Positions 17,498-28,294 of a DNA stretch of 64,000 nt are shown piece after piece. The notes under the pieces are model-generated. The model did no database searches. It saw only the letters and a program-made list of their open reading frames with translations, and was not told the DNA's origin. A program made the translations under genes and the position numbers. This stretch comes from an uncultured cyanobacterium (lineage in GTDB: Bacteria; Cyanobacteriota; Cyanobacteriia; Cyanobacteriales; Microcystaceae), in contig CAIPYC010000092.1 in assembly GCA_903869185.1 (NCBI GenBank), positions 1-64,000 on the forward strand. Reading direction: 5' to 3'. The first letter of the stretch is position 1; the number at the start of each line of letters is the position of its first letter.

Positions 17498-19411
17498 TTA
17501 GATTAGGCCTTTAACATGGCTGATAATTCCTTCAGGATCTATACCCTGATACGGATACTGTTCCCACAGTCCGCCGCAGCCCTCTTTGTGAGTACCTAGA
17601 TAGGCATATTTTGGAGTCAGCCCTCGCTCTAGTAACCAGGAGCCAAAGCGACTACCCAATCCAGTCTTGCGGTTAAATGACTCAACCACCATAACAAATG
17701 GAGAGTTGCCGATTTTTTTCATTATCTCCTCATCTACGACATTGAGTGTGGGCTTATTGATGAGACCGACATCAATACCCTGGGCTTTGAGTCTTTCTAC
17801 CGCATCAAGTGAGCGATAGAGTGCCTCACCAAAACTGACGATGTAGCCGGCGGTTCCCTCCCGGATCACTTCATCTTTGTCAGGCACAAAAGTATAGCTT
17901 TCAGTGTAGAAATCCTGCCCCTGGCTATTGAAAATATTGGGTACTTTAGAGCGAGTAGAGAACACAAAGCGTAAGCCTGGATTGTTAAAAATAGCTTTAA
18001 CACAGGCTTTCATCTGGTTTCCATCAGCCGGAAAATATAACCTGGTCGGATGTCCATCTTCGAGTCCGTTATCGGCATAAAAATTATTTAAACCAAAGTG
18101 ACAGGTATTATCTGCCATATCGTCAATACCTGAATGGGAAAAATGGCAAAGAACATTGGAATAGTTGAGTCTGGCCATTGTGATTTCAGAAATACACATC
18201 TCCAAAAAGGCGCTGAAGGTTCCAAAAATTCCTTGTTTGCCTTGTTCCATTCCAAAGCCAGCAGCAGCCGAAAAATTCGCTCGTTCCATAATTCCGCCGC
18301 TTATAAAAATATCTGGATAGGCCTGACGGATCTGTTTGAGACCACAGGAGCCTTCAAGATCACTATCTATACAGAGTACTTTTTCTTTGCGCTGGACTTC
18401 ACTCCAGCTACTTAAAAGAGAAACTACCGCATCCCCAAAAACATTGCGATTAGAGCTGTAATTACTTCCAGATCCTAGAAAACTGTAGGTGTTATTGGAC
18501 TTAGGTACTGAATTCAAATGAGCTACAGCAGCAGAATATCCCCGTTTTTCCAGGTAATTAATTGCCAGCTTGAGAGGAATCACATCATGCCCTTCTGTTT
18601 CACCCTCTAAGCCCTCAATGCCAACACACATTTTGCGCTTATTAATAACAGCCACTGGTCCATCAGTGGTCACCGCCTGACAAAGCCGACGATAGAGATC
18701 CCCTAGATCCTCTCCATTGCCTTGCAGGGTTAGTAAACCATGACCACCTAAGGTTTGAGCGAGATCATAGCCAGGTAGATACTGGGAGGGATGACCTGCA
18801 ATGGTCACATCATTGTCATCCAAGACCAGCTTGACATTGAGTCCATGGGCAACAGCAAAACGAGCTGCTTCTGAATCATCACCCTCTTGTTGAGCGCCGT
18901 CAGATCCCAGGCAGAAAAGAACACGATTCGGGTTAGCCTTAGCTACTCCATTGACATAGGGCCAGAGGTGTCCAAGTCTACCTGAACTGAATTTTACACC
19001 CGGAGTTAAGCCCAATTCGGGATGTCCAGGTAGCTTATAGTGAGCTTCTCGATAATGCAGAAGGGTTTCGGCTGGTAATTCACCATGTAATACTGCCATC
19101 AGATATTGAGTGGCAACACGATGTCCTGCCTCATCAAAGAAAATTGGAACAAACTTTTCTGGCAAGCTGCGGAAAAAAGCATCCAGAATAACAACTTCAG
19201 GAACCGTATCATAAGGACCACCTGTATGTCCACCCACACCCCTGGCTGCTCCAGTAGCGGTGAAAAATACAATAGCATCACGACAAAGCTGAATATTGAA
19301 CTGCAGATCTTCTTTCTGTTGAGCGCTCAAGACAGGATTACTGGGATCTAGTTTAACGCTCCGATAGGAAGCAAGATCAATAGGGAAATTATCTGTATTA
19401 ATAGCCATCAT
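17498..19411 (-). CDS. Transketolase-like thiamine diphosphate enzyme
   Basis: A 637-residue single-chain protein with transketolase domain order: N-terminal TPP domain (~1-300; G-G-H-T-G-G-P near 60, L-G-S-D-G-A-Q-Q-E-G near 168, D-D-N-D near 197), pyrimidine domain (~320-480; G-I-M-E-R-A-N-F-S-A-A carries the expected glutamate) and C-terminal domain. It differs from the classical cyanobacterial transketolase, whose N-terminal region reads S-G-H-P-G-x-P, so the sugar phosphates used are uncertain; a specialised paralogue is likely. It converges on groEL and shares the terminator region. The first of two adjacent ATGs is chosen. Confidence 0.8.
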   Translation of the reverse strand: MMAINTDNFPIDLASYRSVKLDPSNPVLSAQQKEDLQFNIQLCRDAIVFFTATGAARGVGGHTGGPYDTVPEVVILDAFFRSLPEKFVPIFFDEAGHRVATQYLMAVLHGELPAETLLHYREAHYKLPGHPELGLTPGVKFSSGRLGHLWPYVNGVAKANPNRVLFCLGSDGAQQEGDDSEAARFAVAHGLNVKLVLDDNDVTIAGHPSQYLPGYDLAQTLGGHGLLTLQGNGEDLGDLYRRLCQAVTTDGPVAVINKRKMCVGIEGLEGETEGHDVIPLKLAINYLEKRGYSAAVAHLNSVPKSNNTYSFLGSGSNYSSNRNVFGDAVVSLLSSWSEVQRKEKVLCIDSDLEGSCGLKQIRQAYPDIFISGGIMERANFSAAAGFGMEQGKQGIFGTFSAFLEMCISEITMARLNYSNVLCHFSHSGIDDMADNTCHFGLNNFYADNGLEDGHPTRLYFPADGNQMKACVKAIFNNPGLRFVFSTRSKVPNIFNSQGQDFYTESYTFVPDKDEVIREGTAGYIVSFGEALYRSLDAVERLKAQGIDVGLINKPTLNVVDEEIMKKIGNSPFVMVVESFNRKTGLGSRFGSWLLERGLTPKYAYLGTHKEGCGGLWEQYPYQGIDPEGIISHVKGLI

Positions 19412-19488
19412 TCGTCCTCGCAGACAAAGTGTTTAGCTTAATCATAGGATAATGAGTGTCGCAAAAAATACTGAAAATTTTGACCCGA

Positions 19489-20385
19489 TCAGCTTTTTTT
19501 ATCCTTTAGCTGTTTTATCTCATCTGAAGCAGCCTGACGGTCATGATCTAGTGGAATGAGAAGACTTTTGGGTAATTGATCCCGTTTTTGATTGGCTTTA
19601 TCAAAATAGCCGAGTGACTGCTCTAGATAAAATGAATTACTATCTTGGAGTCCCCTAATCCTCAAAACCTGCCCCTTAAGATAGAACAATTCAGGGTTAT
19701 TTGGACTCTGGGCAATAGACTTATCTAAAAATTCTAGAGATTTATCATACTGTTTAAGATCCCTGTAAGCCATTGCTATCCCTCTATCTACTAAATAGCT
19801 TGGGGCTGCATACTTTTGAAATCTCTCAATAGCCTTCTGCGGAGATGAAAATGGCAAATTAACCGCCAAGAGTAATTCTAGATAGCCCTTGATCAGGTTT
19901 AGTTCGGGATCATCAGGACTGAGATCCTCTGCCGCTTCTAGATTTTGAAATACCAGTTGCAGCTTGGTTATTGCCGCTATAGGTCCTTCGGTTTTGAAAA
20001 TGTAACTTCCTTGTAAAAAGTAGCCAACACCAGTATAAAGATAGGATCTTAATGTGTCAGACTGTTTCATCTTTTGAGCCGTTTCTAGGGTTTTCTGAGC
20101 ATAAAGATTGACATTTTCATAATCACCATCGGTATAGGCCAAAGAAGCGCTCATGGCATACGCTAGGGGATCGCTATCTCGATTCTTGACAGCTTGAGAT
20201 AGTTCGACTTTAGCTGCTGCATAGTTTCCCTGATGAAAAAGTTCTTCAAATGCTGCCTCTGTCTTAGCATCAATCTTATGGGGGTTTTTGTTACGAAACG
20301 GGTCGCCTGCACATCCCCTGCCCTGAAAGCCAAGCAGCAGAATAAGATTTATGGTACTAATTAATATTTGGTGTGCTTTTTTCAT
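19489..20385 (-). CDS. TPR-repeat protein with N-terminal signal
   Basis: A 298-residue protein with a basic start and hydrophobic stretch (residues 9-20) ending near G-C-A-G, compatible with a signal or lipoprotein-type leader, followed by several tetratricopeptide repeats. The clearest repeats are Y-D-K-S-L-E-F-L-D-K-S-I-A near 218 and the one following P-N-N-P-E-L. TPRs bind partner proteins; the partner is unknown. It lies 77 nt upstream of the transketolase-like gene on the same strand and is divergent from the ABC ATPase. Confidence 0.75.
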   Translation of the reverse strand: MKKAHQILISTINLILLLGFQGRGCAGDPFRNKNPHKIDAKTEAAFEELFHQGNYAAAKVELSQAVKNRDSDPLAYAMSASLAYTDGDYENVNLYAQKTLETAQKMKQSDTLRSYLYTGVGYFLQGSYIFKTEGPIAAITKLQLVFQNLEAAEDLSPDDPELNLIKGYLELLLAVNLPFSSPQKAIERFQKYAAPSYLVDRGIAMAYRDLKQYDKSLEFLDKSIAQSPNNPELFYLKGQVLRIRGLQDSNSFYLEQSLGYFDKANQKRDQLPKSLLIPLDHDRQAASDEIKQLKDKKS

Positions 20386-20441
20386 CGTAATATGCCATAG
20401 TCAGCTAAAATTAAAGTTAACTTTGCTCAAATAGTTTGCAG

Positions 20442-21107
20442 ATGCTGACACTACAGAATGTAGGCTATCACCCGCCATCTACACCCCATCCCATTTTACA
20501 GGGTATTAATCTAGAATTGCCAAGACAGAAATTGGGGATCATTGTGGGTTCGAGTGGATCAGGCAAAACAACTCTTTTGGAAATTTTAGCTGGTTTTGTT
20601 GAACATACCCAAGGTTCTATTTGCTGGAAGCAGAACAATTTAGGCTCAATAGAATTACAGGAATTGAGTGGACTCGTTTTTCAATTTCCTGAAAGGCATT
20701 TTTGCGGTAGTACTATTTTGGAAGAATTGAGATTGGGACATCCTCAGTTGAGTTCTACGCGAATCAAGGAAGCCCTAGAAGAGGTTGGCTTGAATGATTT
20801 GAGCCAGGAAACTTCTCCCTATTCTCTCAGTGGCGGCCAGCAAAGAAGATTGGCTCTAGCTGTTCAATTAATCCGCGAACCAAATATACTGTTGCTTGAT
20901 GAACCGACAGCAGGTTTAGACTGGTCTATGCGTCTGCAGTTGACTGGTCTACTAGAAAAGCTCAAGGAACATTGGACATTGATTGTAGTTAGCCACGACT
21001 CAAGTGAACTTCTTGAGATTGCTGACTATTGTTGGAAAATTGATCAAGGTAGACTCGAGCCTGTAGCTTTAAAGAATGACTATCCCCCCTTATTGGCAAA
21101 AAGCTAA
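20442..21107 (+). CDS. ABC transporter ATP-binding protein
   Basis: A 221-residue ATPase of the cobalt/energy-coupling-factor type. Walker A G-S-S-G-S-G-K-T near residue 37, Q-loop region F-Q-F-P-E, signature L-S-G-G-Q-Q-R-R and Walker B L-L-L-D-E-P are all present, as is the switch histidine in V-V-S-H-D. No permease is adjacent. The ATG at 20442 is preferred over a TTG at 20436. Its end lies 29 nt before the alkA start. The plastid-type ABCI11 subfamily is one possible assignment; the substrate is not deducible. Confidence 0.85.
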   Translation: MLTLQNVGYHPPSTPHPILQGINLELPRQKLGIIVGSSGSGKTTLLEILAGFVEHTQGSICWKQNNLGSIELQELSGLVFQFPERHFCGSTILEELRLGHPQLSSTRIKEALEEVGLNDLSQETSPYSLSGGQQRRLALAVQLIREPNILLLDEPTAGLDWSMRLQLTGLLEKLKEHWTLIVVSHDSSELLEIADYCWKIDQGRLEPVALKNDYPPLLAKS

Positions 21108-21135
21108 AGTCTATCTATGTAAGAGAGATCCCAAC

Positions 21136-21681
21136 ATGAGGAAAATTATTATCGCTTATCCTCATGATGCTCTCTTTAATTTGCATAATCCTTTCTATAC
21201 CTTAGCTAGATCTATAGTGGGCCAACAGATTTCAGTCAAGGCGGCCGATAAGATCTGGCAAAGGTTAGAGAATTTTATTGTTTCACCGGAATTATTTTTA
21301 CAGATTGAAGCTCAACAACTTCGCCACTTGGGGCTTTCGCGTCAAAAGATCAATTATCTCACCAATATTGCCCAGGCTTTTTTAGATTCCACATTGACTC
21401 CTGAGCTATGGACAGAGATGAATCAAGAGGAAGTAGTCAGCCAGCTTACCACTATTAAGGGTATTGGCCAATGGACTGCCGAAATGTTTTTAATATTTCA
21501 TCTGCATTCTCCCAATATCTTGCCCCTAAGCGACTTGGGACTGCTCAATGCCATCAAGCTACATTACCAAGTAAATGATAAAGAAGATATGCTCAGGTTA
21601 GCTCAACTATGGCAGCCCTATTGTACAGTAGCTACATGGTATCTATGGCGAAGTTTGGATCCAATTGCCGTGCAGTATTAG
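21136..21681 (+). CDS. DNA-3-methyladenine glycosylase (AlkA type)
   Basis: A base-excision repair enzyme removing alkylated purines. About 181 residues with the HhH-GPD fold: [14 protein letters not shown] near 25, L-S-R-Q-K-I-N-Y-L near 73, hairpin [11 protein letters not shown] near 115 and catalytic aspartate in L-P-L-S-D-L-G-L near 135. An upstream in-frame start at 21076 overlaps the ABC gene; the internal ATG at 21136 gives the family length. Its last 4 nt overlap the convergent rpsJ. Confidence 0.88.
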   Translation: MRKIIIAYPHDALFNLHNPFYTLARSIVGQQISVKAADKIWQRLENFIVSPELFLQIEAQQLRHLGLSRQKINYLTNIAQAFLDSTLTPELWTEMNQEEVVSQLTTIKGIGQWTAEMFLIFHLHSPNILPLSDLGLLNAIKLHYQVNDKEDMLRLAQLWQPYCTVATWYLWRSLDPIAVQY

Positions 21682-21995
21682 AGTTTAACTTCGATATCTA
21701 CCCCAGATGGTAGATCCAACTTCATAAGAGCATCTATAGTCTTGGAGGATGGTTGATAAATATCAATAATTCTACGGTGAGTACGAGTTTCAAAATGTTC
21801 ACGAGCGTCCTTGTCAACATGTGGAGAGCGGAGAAGACAATAAATCTTGCGCCTAGTTGGAAGAGGTATTGGACCAATGGCTGCAGCATTAGTTCTATTG
21901 GCGGTTTCTACAATCTTTTCGCAAGAAGCATCTAGTAAACGACGGTCAAAAGCTTTGAGGCGTATGCGAATTTTCTGTTGGGCTATAGTGGTCAT
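21678..21995 (-). CDS. rpsJ: 30S ribosomal protein S10
   Basis: A 105-residue S10, in the 30S head and also the NusE antitermination partner. It has [10 protein letters not shown] near the start, the hairpin G-P-I-P-L-P-T-R-R and [17 protein letters not shown]. As in other cyanobacteria it closes the str operon behind tuf, 87 nt away. Its end overlaps alkA on the other strand. Confidence 0.96.
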   Translation of the reverse strand: MTTIAQQKIRIRLKAFDRRLLDASCEKIVETANRTNAAAIGPIPLPTRRKIYCLLRSPHVDKDAREHFETRTHRRIIDIYQPSSKTIDALMKLDLPSGVDIEVKL

Positions 21996-22082
21996 AATCT
22001 TTGGTTGTCTAGGTTCAGATTAATTGGGATGAATCAGCGAAGTAGATTGAATTCTACTCCGCTACTATGGATGTGATTGAAC

Positions 22083-23312
22083 TTACTTAATGATCTTGGA
22101 AACTACTCCCGCACCAATAGTACGTCCACCTTCGCGAATAGCAAAGCGCATGCCTTCCTCGATAGCAATGGGGTTGATCAATTCCACTGTCATTTTGATG
22201 CGGTCGCCAGGCATAACCATCTCTACTGCAGAACCATCATCTGCTGTGTAATCAGTAATGGTGCCGGTTACATCGGTAGTTCGCACATAAAATTGAGGGC
22301 GATAATTTTTGAAAAATGGAGTGTGACGTCCACCTTCTTCTTTATTTAGAACATAAACTTCGCCTTCAAATTTATTGTGAGGTTTAATGGATCCCGGTTT
22401 AGCCAAAACCATACCGCGCTCTATATCTTCTTTTTGGACGCCACGAAGCAGCAGTCCAACGTTATCTCCGGCCATACCTTCATCGAGAGTTTTTTGGAAC
22501 ATCTCAACTCCAGTAACAGTGGTGGTTTTAGTATCTCTTATACCCACAAGTTCTACTGTCTCACCAACTTTTACCTTGCCACGTTCAATACGGCCAGTTG
22601 CTACAGTACCCCGACCAGTAATGGAGAAAACATCTTCAACTGCCATCAAGAAAGGTTTGTCAATTTCTCTCTCTGGGGTATCTAGGTAGGAATCTACCGC
22701 TTCCATGAGATTATAAATTTTATCAACCCATTCATTTTCTCCTCGTTGAGTTTTGGGATTGGCTGTCATCGCTTCTAAAGCTTTTAAACCAGATCCAGCA
22801 ACAATAGGAATATCGTCGCCAGGGAAGCCGTAGCTAGTTAAGAGTTCACGAACTTCCAGCTCAACTAGTTCCAATAGTTCCTCATCGTCAACCATGTCAA
22901 TCTTGTTTAAAAAGATGACTAGCTTGGGAACGCCTACCTGTTTAGCCAAGAGAATATGCTCACGGGTTTGAGGCATAGGTCCATCAGCAGCAGAAACAAC
23001 CAAAATACCGCCATCCATTTGGGCAGCACCTGTGATCATGTTTTTTACATAGTCAGCATGTCCTGGACAGTCTACGTGAGCATAGTGACGTTCTGCAGTT
23101 TCGTACTCCACATGAGCAGTGTTGATAGTGATACCACGAGCCTTTTCTTCAGGAGCAGCATCAATCTCGTCATATTTTCTGGCCTTTGCGTTACCAAGAG
23201 CAGCAAGAGTCATGGTAATAGCAGCAGTAAGAGTTGTTTTACCGTGGTCTACATGCCCAATAGTTCCAATATTAACGTGTGGCTTATTTCTTTCAAATTT
23301 AGCGCGTGCCAT
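22083..23312 (-). CDS. tuf: Elongation factor Tu
   Basis: The GTPase delivering aminoacyl-tRNA to the ribosome. 409 residues, the cyanobacterial/plastid length. G1 G-H-V-D-H-G-K-T (19-26), switch I with R-G-I-T-I-N, G3 D-C-P-G-H near 81, G4 N-K-I-D near 136 and G5 S-G-L; domains 2 and 3 are complete. Fourth gene of the str operon, 85 nt after fusA. Confidence 0.98.
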   Translation of the reverse strand: MARAKFERNKPHVNIGTIGHVDHGKTTLTAAITMTLAALGNAKARKYDEIDAAPEEKARGITINTAHVEYETAERHYAHVDCPGHADYVKNMITGAAQMDGGILVVSAADGPMPQTREHILLAKQVGVPKLVIFLNKIDMVDDEELLELVELEVRELLTSYGFPGDDIPIVAGSGLKALEAMTANPKTQRGENEWVDKIYNLMEAVDSYLDTPEREIDKPFLMAVEDVFSITGRGTVATGRIERGKVKVGETVELVGIRDTKTTTVTGVEMFQKTLDEGMAGDNVGLLLRGVQKEDIERGMVLAKPGSIKPHNKFEGEVYVLNKEEGGRHTPFFKNYRPQFYVRTTDVTGTITDYTADDGSAVEMVMPGDRIKMTVELINPIAIEEGMRFAIREGGRTIGAGVVSKIIK

Positions 23313-23397
23313 AAATTACTATTTCCTTCTTTTTTTCTTTCTTGGGTTTTACTCTGCGCCGTGGCCAGTTCTAAACTAGCCAAGACCTCAAAGCATT

Positions 23398-25473
23398 TTA
23401 GGCTTTGCCTTTGCTTTTGGCAATAATTTCTTCAGCTACGTTACGAGGTATTTCCTCATAGTGACTGAATTCCATGGTAAAGACTCCGCGTCCTTGGGTT
23501 TTAGAACGGATATCGGTAGCATAGCCAAACATTTCAGCCAAAGGAACTTTAGCTGCTACCTTGGCAATTCCAGCATCAGATTCCATCCCCTCGATATTGC
23601 CTCGACGGGAGTTTAGATCCCCCATCACATCGCCTAGATAGTTTTCTGGTACTTCTACCTCTACCTTCATCTTAGGCTCTAGAAGTATCGGGCTTGCTTT
23701 CATAACGGCTTCTTTGAGAGCCATCGATCCGGCAATCTTAAAGGCCATCTCATTAGAGTCAACATCATGATAGGAACCATCTACCAAGGTAGCTTTAACA
23801 TCAATCAGAGGATAGCCGGCCAATACGCCAGAATCACAAGTTTCTCGGATTCCCTGTTCAATTGCCGGGATATATTCTTTAGGAACAGATCCACCAACTA
23901 TCTTCGAGATAAATTGGAATCCAGTAGCAGGTTCACCGGGTGATAATTCGATAACCACATGCCCGTACTGACCTTTACCACCACTTTGGCGAATGTACTT
24001 TCCTTCGGCTTTAGATGGCTTGCGTACCGTTTCCCGATAGGCAACTTGTGGTTTACCAACATTGGCTTCTACCTTGTATTCCCTGAGCATTCTATCAACG
24101 AGAATCTCCAAGTGCAGCTCACCCATACCAGCTATGACAGTCTGATTTGTTTCAGGATCTGTACTTACTCGAAAGGTGGGATCTTCATCAGAGAGAGCCT
24201 GCAGTGCCTTCGAGAGTTTTTCCATATCCTGCTTTGTCTTAGGCTCAACTGCAACGGAGATAACCGGCTCAGGAATGAATAGAGACTCTAGAACAATGGA
24301 TTTGGCTTCATCACATAGGGTGTCACCGGTGATTGTGCCCTTGAGTCCGATAGCAGCCCCAAGATCACCTGCGCGAAGTTCATCCACCTCGATTCTGTCA
24401 TTGGCCTTGAGAACTATTAGGCGGGAAATTCTTTCCTTGATCCCTTTAGTGGCGTTATAGACATAACTACCTTTGGAGAGAATGCCAGAGTAAACCCGCA
24501 CAAAGGTTAAACGCCCAAAAGGATCTGCTGCAATTTTAAAAGCCAGCGCAGCAAAAGGTTCGTCATCACTTGCCTTTCTTTCAGACTCTGTTCCGTCAGG
24601 TAAAATACCTTTGATAGCTGGGACTTCCAAAGGAGAAGGCAGATAGTCAACCACTGCATCTAGGAGTTGCTGGACACCTTTATTTTTAAAGGCAGAACCG
24701 CAGAGCATGGGAACTATAGTGCCATCAACAGTTCCTTTTCTTAATCCCCTTGCTATTTCCTCTTCGGTTAGCTCTTGTCCTTCAAGATATTTCTCAATTA
24801 GATCTTCAGAGGTCTCAGCAACTGCCTCGACTAGGATGGTGCGATATTCTTGGGAGATCTCCTTGAGATCCTCAGGAATCTCAGTTTCCTCGATCTCTTT
24901 ACCCAGGTCATCTTTGTAGATATAGGCGCTCATTTTCACGAGATCTATGATCCCCCGGAACTCGGATTCAGCGCCGATCGGAATTTGAATAGGAACAGCT
25001 TTCGCTCTGAGGCGATCTTTTACCTGCTCATAAACCTTAAAGAAATTGGCACCGGTGCGATCCATTTTGTTGACGAAAGCGATACGAGGTACCTTATATC
25101 GTTCGGCTTGCCTCCAAACCGTTTCCGATTGAGGTTGGACTCCACCAACTGAGCAAAAGACGGCAATCACTCCATCCAAAACACGCATTGAACGTTCCAC
25201 CTCAATGGTGAAATCCACGTGCCCAGGCGTATCAATAATATTAATGCGATGATCTCTCCAGCTGGTGGTGATGGCCGCCGCTGTAATGGTGATTCCGCGT
25301 TCTCTTTCTTGTTCCATCCAGTCGGTTACAGCTGTTCCCTCATGGACTTCACCTATCTTGTGAACCATACCCGAATAATACAGGATACGTTCAGTAGTTG
25401 TTGTTTTACCAGCATCAATATGGGCTGCTATACCCATATTTCGCACTCTTTCGAGAGGGACAGTACGTGACAC
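23398..25473 (-). CDS. fusA: Elongation factor G
   Basis: The translocase GTPase of the ribosome. 691 residues: G domain with A-H-I-D-A-G-K-T (residues 17-24), R-G-I-T-I-T, D-T-P-G-H-V-D and N-K-M-D-R, then domains II-V ending with [10 protein letters not shown]. No signs of the specialised EF-G2 paralogue. It is the third gene of the str operon, 112 nt after rpsG. Confidence 0.98.
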   Translation of the reverse strand: MSRTVPLERVRNMGIAAHIDAGKTTTTERILYYSGMVHKIGEVHEGTAVTDWMEQERERGITITAAAITTSWRDHRINIIDTPGHVDFTIEVERSMRVLDGVIAVFCSVGGVQPQSETVWRQAERYKVPRIAFVNKMDRTGANFFKVYEQVKDRLRAKAVPIQIPIGAESEFRGIIDLVKMSAYIYKDDLGKEIEETEIPEDLKEISQEYRTILVEAVAETSEDLIEKYLEGQELTEEEIARGLRKGTVDGTIVPMLCGSAFKNKGVQQLLDAVVDYLPSPLEVPAIKGILPDGTESERKASDDEPFAALAFKIAADPFGRLTFVRVYSGILSKGSYVYNATKGIKERISRLIVLKANDRIEVDELRAGDLGAAIGLKGTITGDTLCDEAKSIVLESLFIPEPVISVAVEPKTKQDMEKLSKALQALSDEDPTFRVSTDPETNQTVIAGMGELHLEILVDRMLREYKVEANVGKPQVAYRETVRKPSKAEGKYIRQSGGKGQYGHVVIELSPGEPATGFQFISKIVGGSVPKEYIPAIEQGIRETCDSGVLAGYPLIDVKATLVDGSYHDVDSNEMAFKIAGSMALKEAVMKASPILLEPKMKVEVEVPENYLGDVMGDLNSRRGNIEGMESDAGIAKVAAKVPLAEMFGYATDIRSKTQGRGVFTMEFSHYEEIPRNVAEEIIAKSKGKA

Positions 25474-25585
25474 AGCTATCTCCTTTGCATTTTACCCAAC
25501 GGGAAAAACTTTAGAATTTTTTTGACACTATTTACAATTTTATACCCTTGACAGCATAAGTTTCACGAAGATCACGCTGACTTAG

Positions 25586-26056
25586 CTAGTATTTGTAGTG
25601 AGCAAAAGCCTTGTTGGCTTCAGCCATTTTGTGGGTTTCTTCTCTTTTTTTGATGGCTGCCCCTGTTTCATTGGCGGCATCCATGATCTCATTGGCTAAT
25701 TTTCCTGCCATAGTCTTTCCGCCTCTAGAGCGAGAATAATGAACAAGCCAGCGAAGTGCAAGGCTCGTCCCTCTGTCTGAGCGGACCTCCATTGGTACTT
25801 GATAGGTTGCACCACCAACGCGACGGGCTTTTACCTCAACCAAGGGAGTTAGATTGCGAATTGCTTTTTCAAAAACATCAATAGCTTCAGTTCCAGTGCG
25901 CTCTTGCACTGCAGTAAAAGCATCATAGACAATCTTGGATGCCAAGGACTTCTTTCCACTTTTCATAATACGGTGGATAGTCATATTGACTAAGGTGCTG
26001 TTGAAAACAGGATCAGGGGAAACAGTCCGTTTTTTAGTATTCTTTCTGCGTGACAT
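25586..26056 (-). CDS. rpsG: 30S ribosomal protein S7
   Basis: A primary 16S rRNA binding protein that nucleates head assembly. The 156 residues include M-S-R-R (start), the segment [21 protein letters not shown] and the C-terminal helix region [18 protein letters not shown]. Second gene of the str operon, 17 nt after rpsL. Confidence 0.98.
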   Translation of the reverse strand: MSRRKNTKKRTVSPDPVFNSTLVNMTIHRIMKSGKKSLASKIVYDAFTAVQERTGTEAIDVFEKAIRNLTPLVEVKARRVGGATYQVPMEVRSDRGTSLALRWLVHYSRSRGGKTMAGKLANEIMDAANETGAAIKKREETHKMAEANKAFAHYKY

Positions 26057-26073
26057 CTTTATTATCTACCCTT

Positions 26074-26454
26074 TTATTTAGCTGGCTTGGGACGTTTGGT
26101 GCCATACTTGGAACGCCCCTGTTTACGATCTTTAACTCCGGCCGCATCCAATGGACCGCGAATGATATGATATCTGACTCCAGGAAGATCCTTAACACGT
26201 CCGCCTCTAATCAAAACAACCGAATGCTCTTGGAGGTTATGCCCAATTCCTGGTATGTAGGCAGTAACTTCAAAGCCGGAGGTCAGACGAACCCTGGCTA
26301 CTTTGCGCAAGGCAGAATTGGGCTTCTTGGGGGTTGTAGTATATACCCTAGTGCAAACTCCGCGGCGCTGTGGACACTCTTTGAGTGCAGGGGATTTAGT
26401 TTTCTTTTTAATTTTTGAACGTTCTTCGCGGATAAGTTGTTGTATGGTTGGCAT
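26074..26454 (-). CDS. rpsL: 30S ribosomal protein S12
   Basis: A decoding-centre protein. The 126 residues contain [11 protein letters not shown] near 42, the loop with the streptomycin-sensitive lysine, and [14 protein letters not shown] near 85. First gene of the str operon, with a near-consensus promoter 42-71 nt upstream. Confidence 0.98.
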   Translation of the reverse strand: MPTIQQLIREERSKIKKKTKSPALKECPQRRGVCTRVYTTTPKKPNSALRKVARVRLTSGFEVTAYIPGIGHNLQEHSVVLIRGGRVKDLPGVRYHIIRGPLDAAGVKDRKQGRSKYGTKRPKPAK

Positions 26455-26495
26455 GTATAAGGTTTAAATACAGTAATAATCACTGACAATCTACC

Positions 26496-26525
26496 ATAAT
26501 AGCAAAAGAAAAGCTTTTTAGTCAA
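26496..26525 (-). promoter_or_regulatory. str operon promoter
   Basis: On the minus strand TTGACT (26525-26520) and TATTAT (26501-26496) are separated by 18 nt, close to the sigma-70 consensus. The -10 ends 41 nt before the rpsL start. It lies directly after the dhaL stop, so it gives the ribosomal genes their own start. Confidence 0.7.
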
Positions 26526-26546
26526 CAATCAATTATATAATCATCA

Positions 26547-27188
26547 TCAAGTCCTTGGGTTGATAGTCTCTAGCAACGTCTTGAGAATAAGATATGAAGA
26601 GGTGGCTCCTGGATCCTGATGTCCTATGCTGCGCTCACCAAGATAACTAGCTCTTCCCTTGCGGGCTACCAAAGCAATAGTTTGATGCATTCCGGTTTCC
26701 GCGGCCAAGACGGCTAGCCCCAAGACATCTACTATACTATTATTGCCCCCTGCAACCTCTTGATCCATGATAGTTACTGCAGGACAAAGAGCATCCAGCA
26801 TTGTTTTATCGCCTGGATTTGCCTTACCTCTTTGTATTACTCCATTTACTCCTTCTTGCAGTAGTTTGGCTAGGTCAGCTACTGTCAGTTCTTCTTTTCC
26901 TGTTACTACCGTAGAAGCTCGCAGAAAAAAAGTACCATAGAGGGGTCCAGAGGCTCCGCCTACACTGGATACAAGAGCCATACCAACTGTTTTGAAAATA
27001 CTACCAATATCTTCAGTTTCCACCTGAGGTAATTGAGTCATTACCTTTTGAAAACCGCGATGAAGATTAATACCATGATCGCCATCCCCAATAGCAGCAT
27101 CTAGCTCAGTCAAATAATCTTTATTTTCTGTAATTACCTCGTCTACTGCCTGGAGCCACTGGAGGATTTGTGCTTTAGTCAAATTCAT
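26547..27188 (-). CDS. dhaL: Dihydroxyacetone kinase ADP-binding subunit DhaL
   Basis: DhaL holds a tightly bound ADP that is rephosphorylated by DhaM and passes phosphate to dihydroxyacetone on DhaK. From the ATG at 27188 the protein has about 213 residues; D30, D35 and D37 in D-A-A-I-G-D-G-D-H-G match the magnesium-binding aspartates of this family. A longer frame to 27254 overlaps dhaK and is not used. It starts one base after the dhaK stop, so the two are translated in tandem. Confidence 0.93.
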   Translation of the reverse strand: MNLTKAQILQWLQAVDEVITENKDYLTELDAAIGDGDHGINLHRGFQKVMTQLPQVETEDIGSIFKTVGMALVSSVGGASGPLYGTFFLRASTVVTGKEELTVADLAKLLQEGVNGVIQRGKANPGDKTMLDALCPAVTIMDQEVAGGNNSIVDVLGLAVLAAETGMHQTIALVARKGRASYLGERSIGHQDPGATSSYLILKTLLETINPRT

Positions 27189-27189
27189 G

Positions 27190-28275
27190 TCATATGCCCC
27201 AGCGCATTGCCGGTGTTTTAACTGGTGCATCCCATAATTGAATGAGCTCCTCATCTAGTTTTAACAGAGTAATTGACGCTCCTTGCATCTCTAGGGAGGT
27301 AATATAAGGACCGACTAAGCTGCGCACAATGGTGATTTCTTTTTGGGAGCAGATCTGAGCTAGTTTACGAAAAACGATATAGAGTTCGGATAAGGGCGTC
27401 CCACCAAGACTATTAACAAAAGCCAGAACGCGATCTCCTTTTTTTAAAGGATGGTCGGTTACTTCAAATTCTAACCAGTCTTCTTTCTTTTCATCCCACT
27501 CAATCTGTTTTCGGGTAAATTCCTTATCTTCTAATATAGCTAGAGTTAGCATTTCGGTAATTTTATCTGCAGAAGACACGGGAAGTCGTTGACGACCTGG
27601 TTCGCCGTGGATTCCTACGCCAAACTCTATTTCATCCTCACCCAATTGGAACAAGGGAGAGCCTTTAGCAGGTGGTGTACAGCTTGTTAATGCGACTCCC
27701 ATACTACGTCCATTTAGATTGACTCGACGAGTGAGATCGGCTAACTGTTTTAGGTCGTATCCTTGTTCAGCAGCAGCACCGACAATTTTCTCTGCCAATA
27801 CCGCTGTGCCGACACCGCGATGCCCTTGAGTATACAGACTATCTTCGATGGCGACATCATCGTCAATCAAAATGTTTATAATTCTAATTCCTTCCTCGCG
27901 GGCTAATTCTGTCGCCATTTCAAAGTTCATTACATCGCCACTATAATTTTTGACTATATTCAAGACTCCAGCTCCTGTAGAGACCATCTTAGCTGCTTCT
28001 AGCATTTGGTCGGGAGTAGGCGAAGTGAAGACCTCCCCAGGACAAGCCGCATCGAGCATTCCCAGTCCAACAAAACCTGTATGAAGGGGTTCATGTCCGC
28101 TTCCCCCGCCAGATATCACAACTACTTTATCTGGTCTTGTCGTCTCAGCACGATAAACAAAATAAGGGTCAAAATGAACCTTGATCAATTCCGGATAGGC
28201 TAAGGCAATTCCTTCGAGGGCTTCGCGAATAACATCAGCGGGATTGTTGATTAGTTTTTTCATATTTTGACTCAT
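27190..28275 (-). CDS. dhaK: Dihydroxyacetone kinase substrate-binding subunit DhaK
   Basis: DhaK binds dihydroxyacetone covalently through a histidine. The 361 residues have G-G-G-S-G-H-E-P-L-H (His61), S-G-D-V-M-N-F with the catalytic aspartate (Asp114) and G-I-H-G-E-P-G with the hemiaminal histidine (His223), so all key residues are present. It is the PTS-dependent type, because the ATP-binding DhaL domain is a separate gene and a DhaM gene lies upstream. It begins 19 nt after the 3' end of the Enzyme I frame. Confidence 0.94.
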   Translation of the reverse strand: MSQNMKKLINNPADVIREALEGIALAYPELIKVHFDPYFVYRAETTRPDKVVVISGGGSGHEPLHTGFVGLGMLDAACPGEVFTSPTPDQMLEAAKMVSTGAGVLNIVKNYSGDVMNFEMATELAREEGIRIINILIDDDVAIEDSLYTQGHRGVGTAVLAEKIVGAAAEQGYDLKQLADLTRRVNLNGRSMGVALTSCTPPAKGSPLFQLGEDEIEFGVGIHGEPGRQRLPVSSADKITEMLTLAILEDKEFTRKQIEWDEKKEDWLEFEVTDHPLKKGDRVLAFVNSLGGTPLSELYIVFRKLAQICSQKEITIVRSLVGPYITSLEMQGASITLLKLDEELIQLWDAPVKTPAMRWGI

Positions 28276-28294
28276 AATTAATTTGACTGACCAA

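Noticed and set aside
22956-23426. 156-codon plus-strand frame opposite tuf
   Set aside because: Antisense to a fully conserved gene and spans the tuf-fusA gap without any domain.
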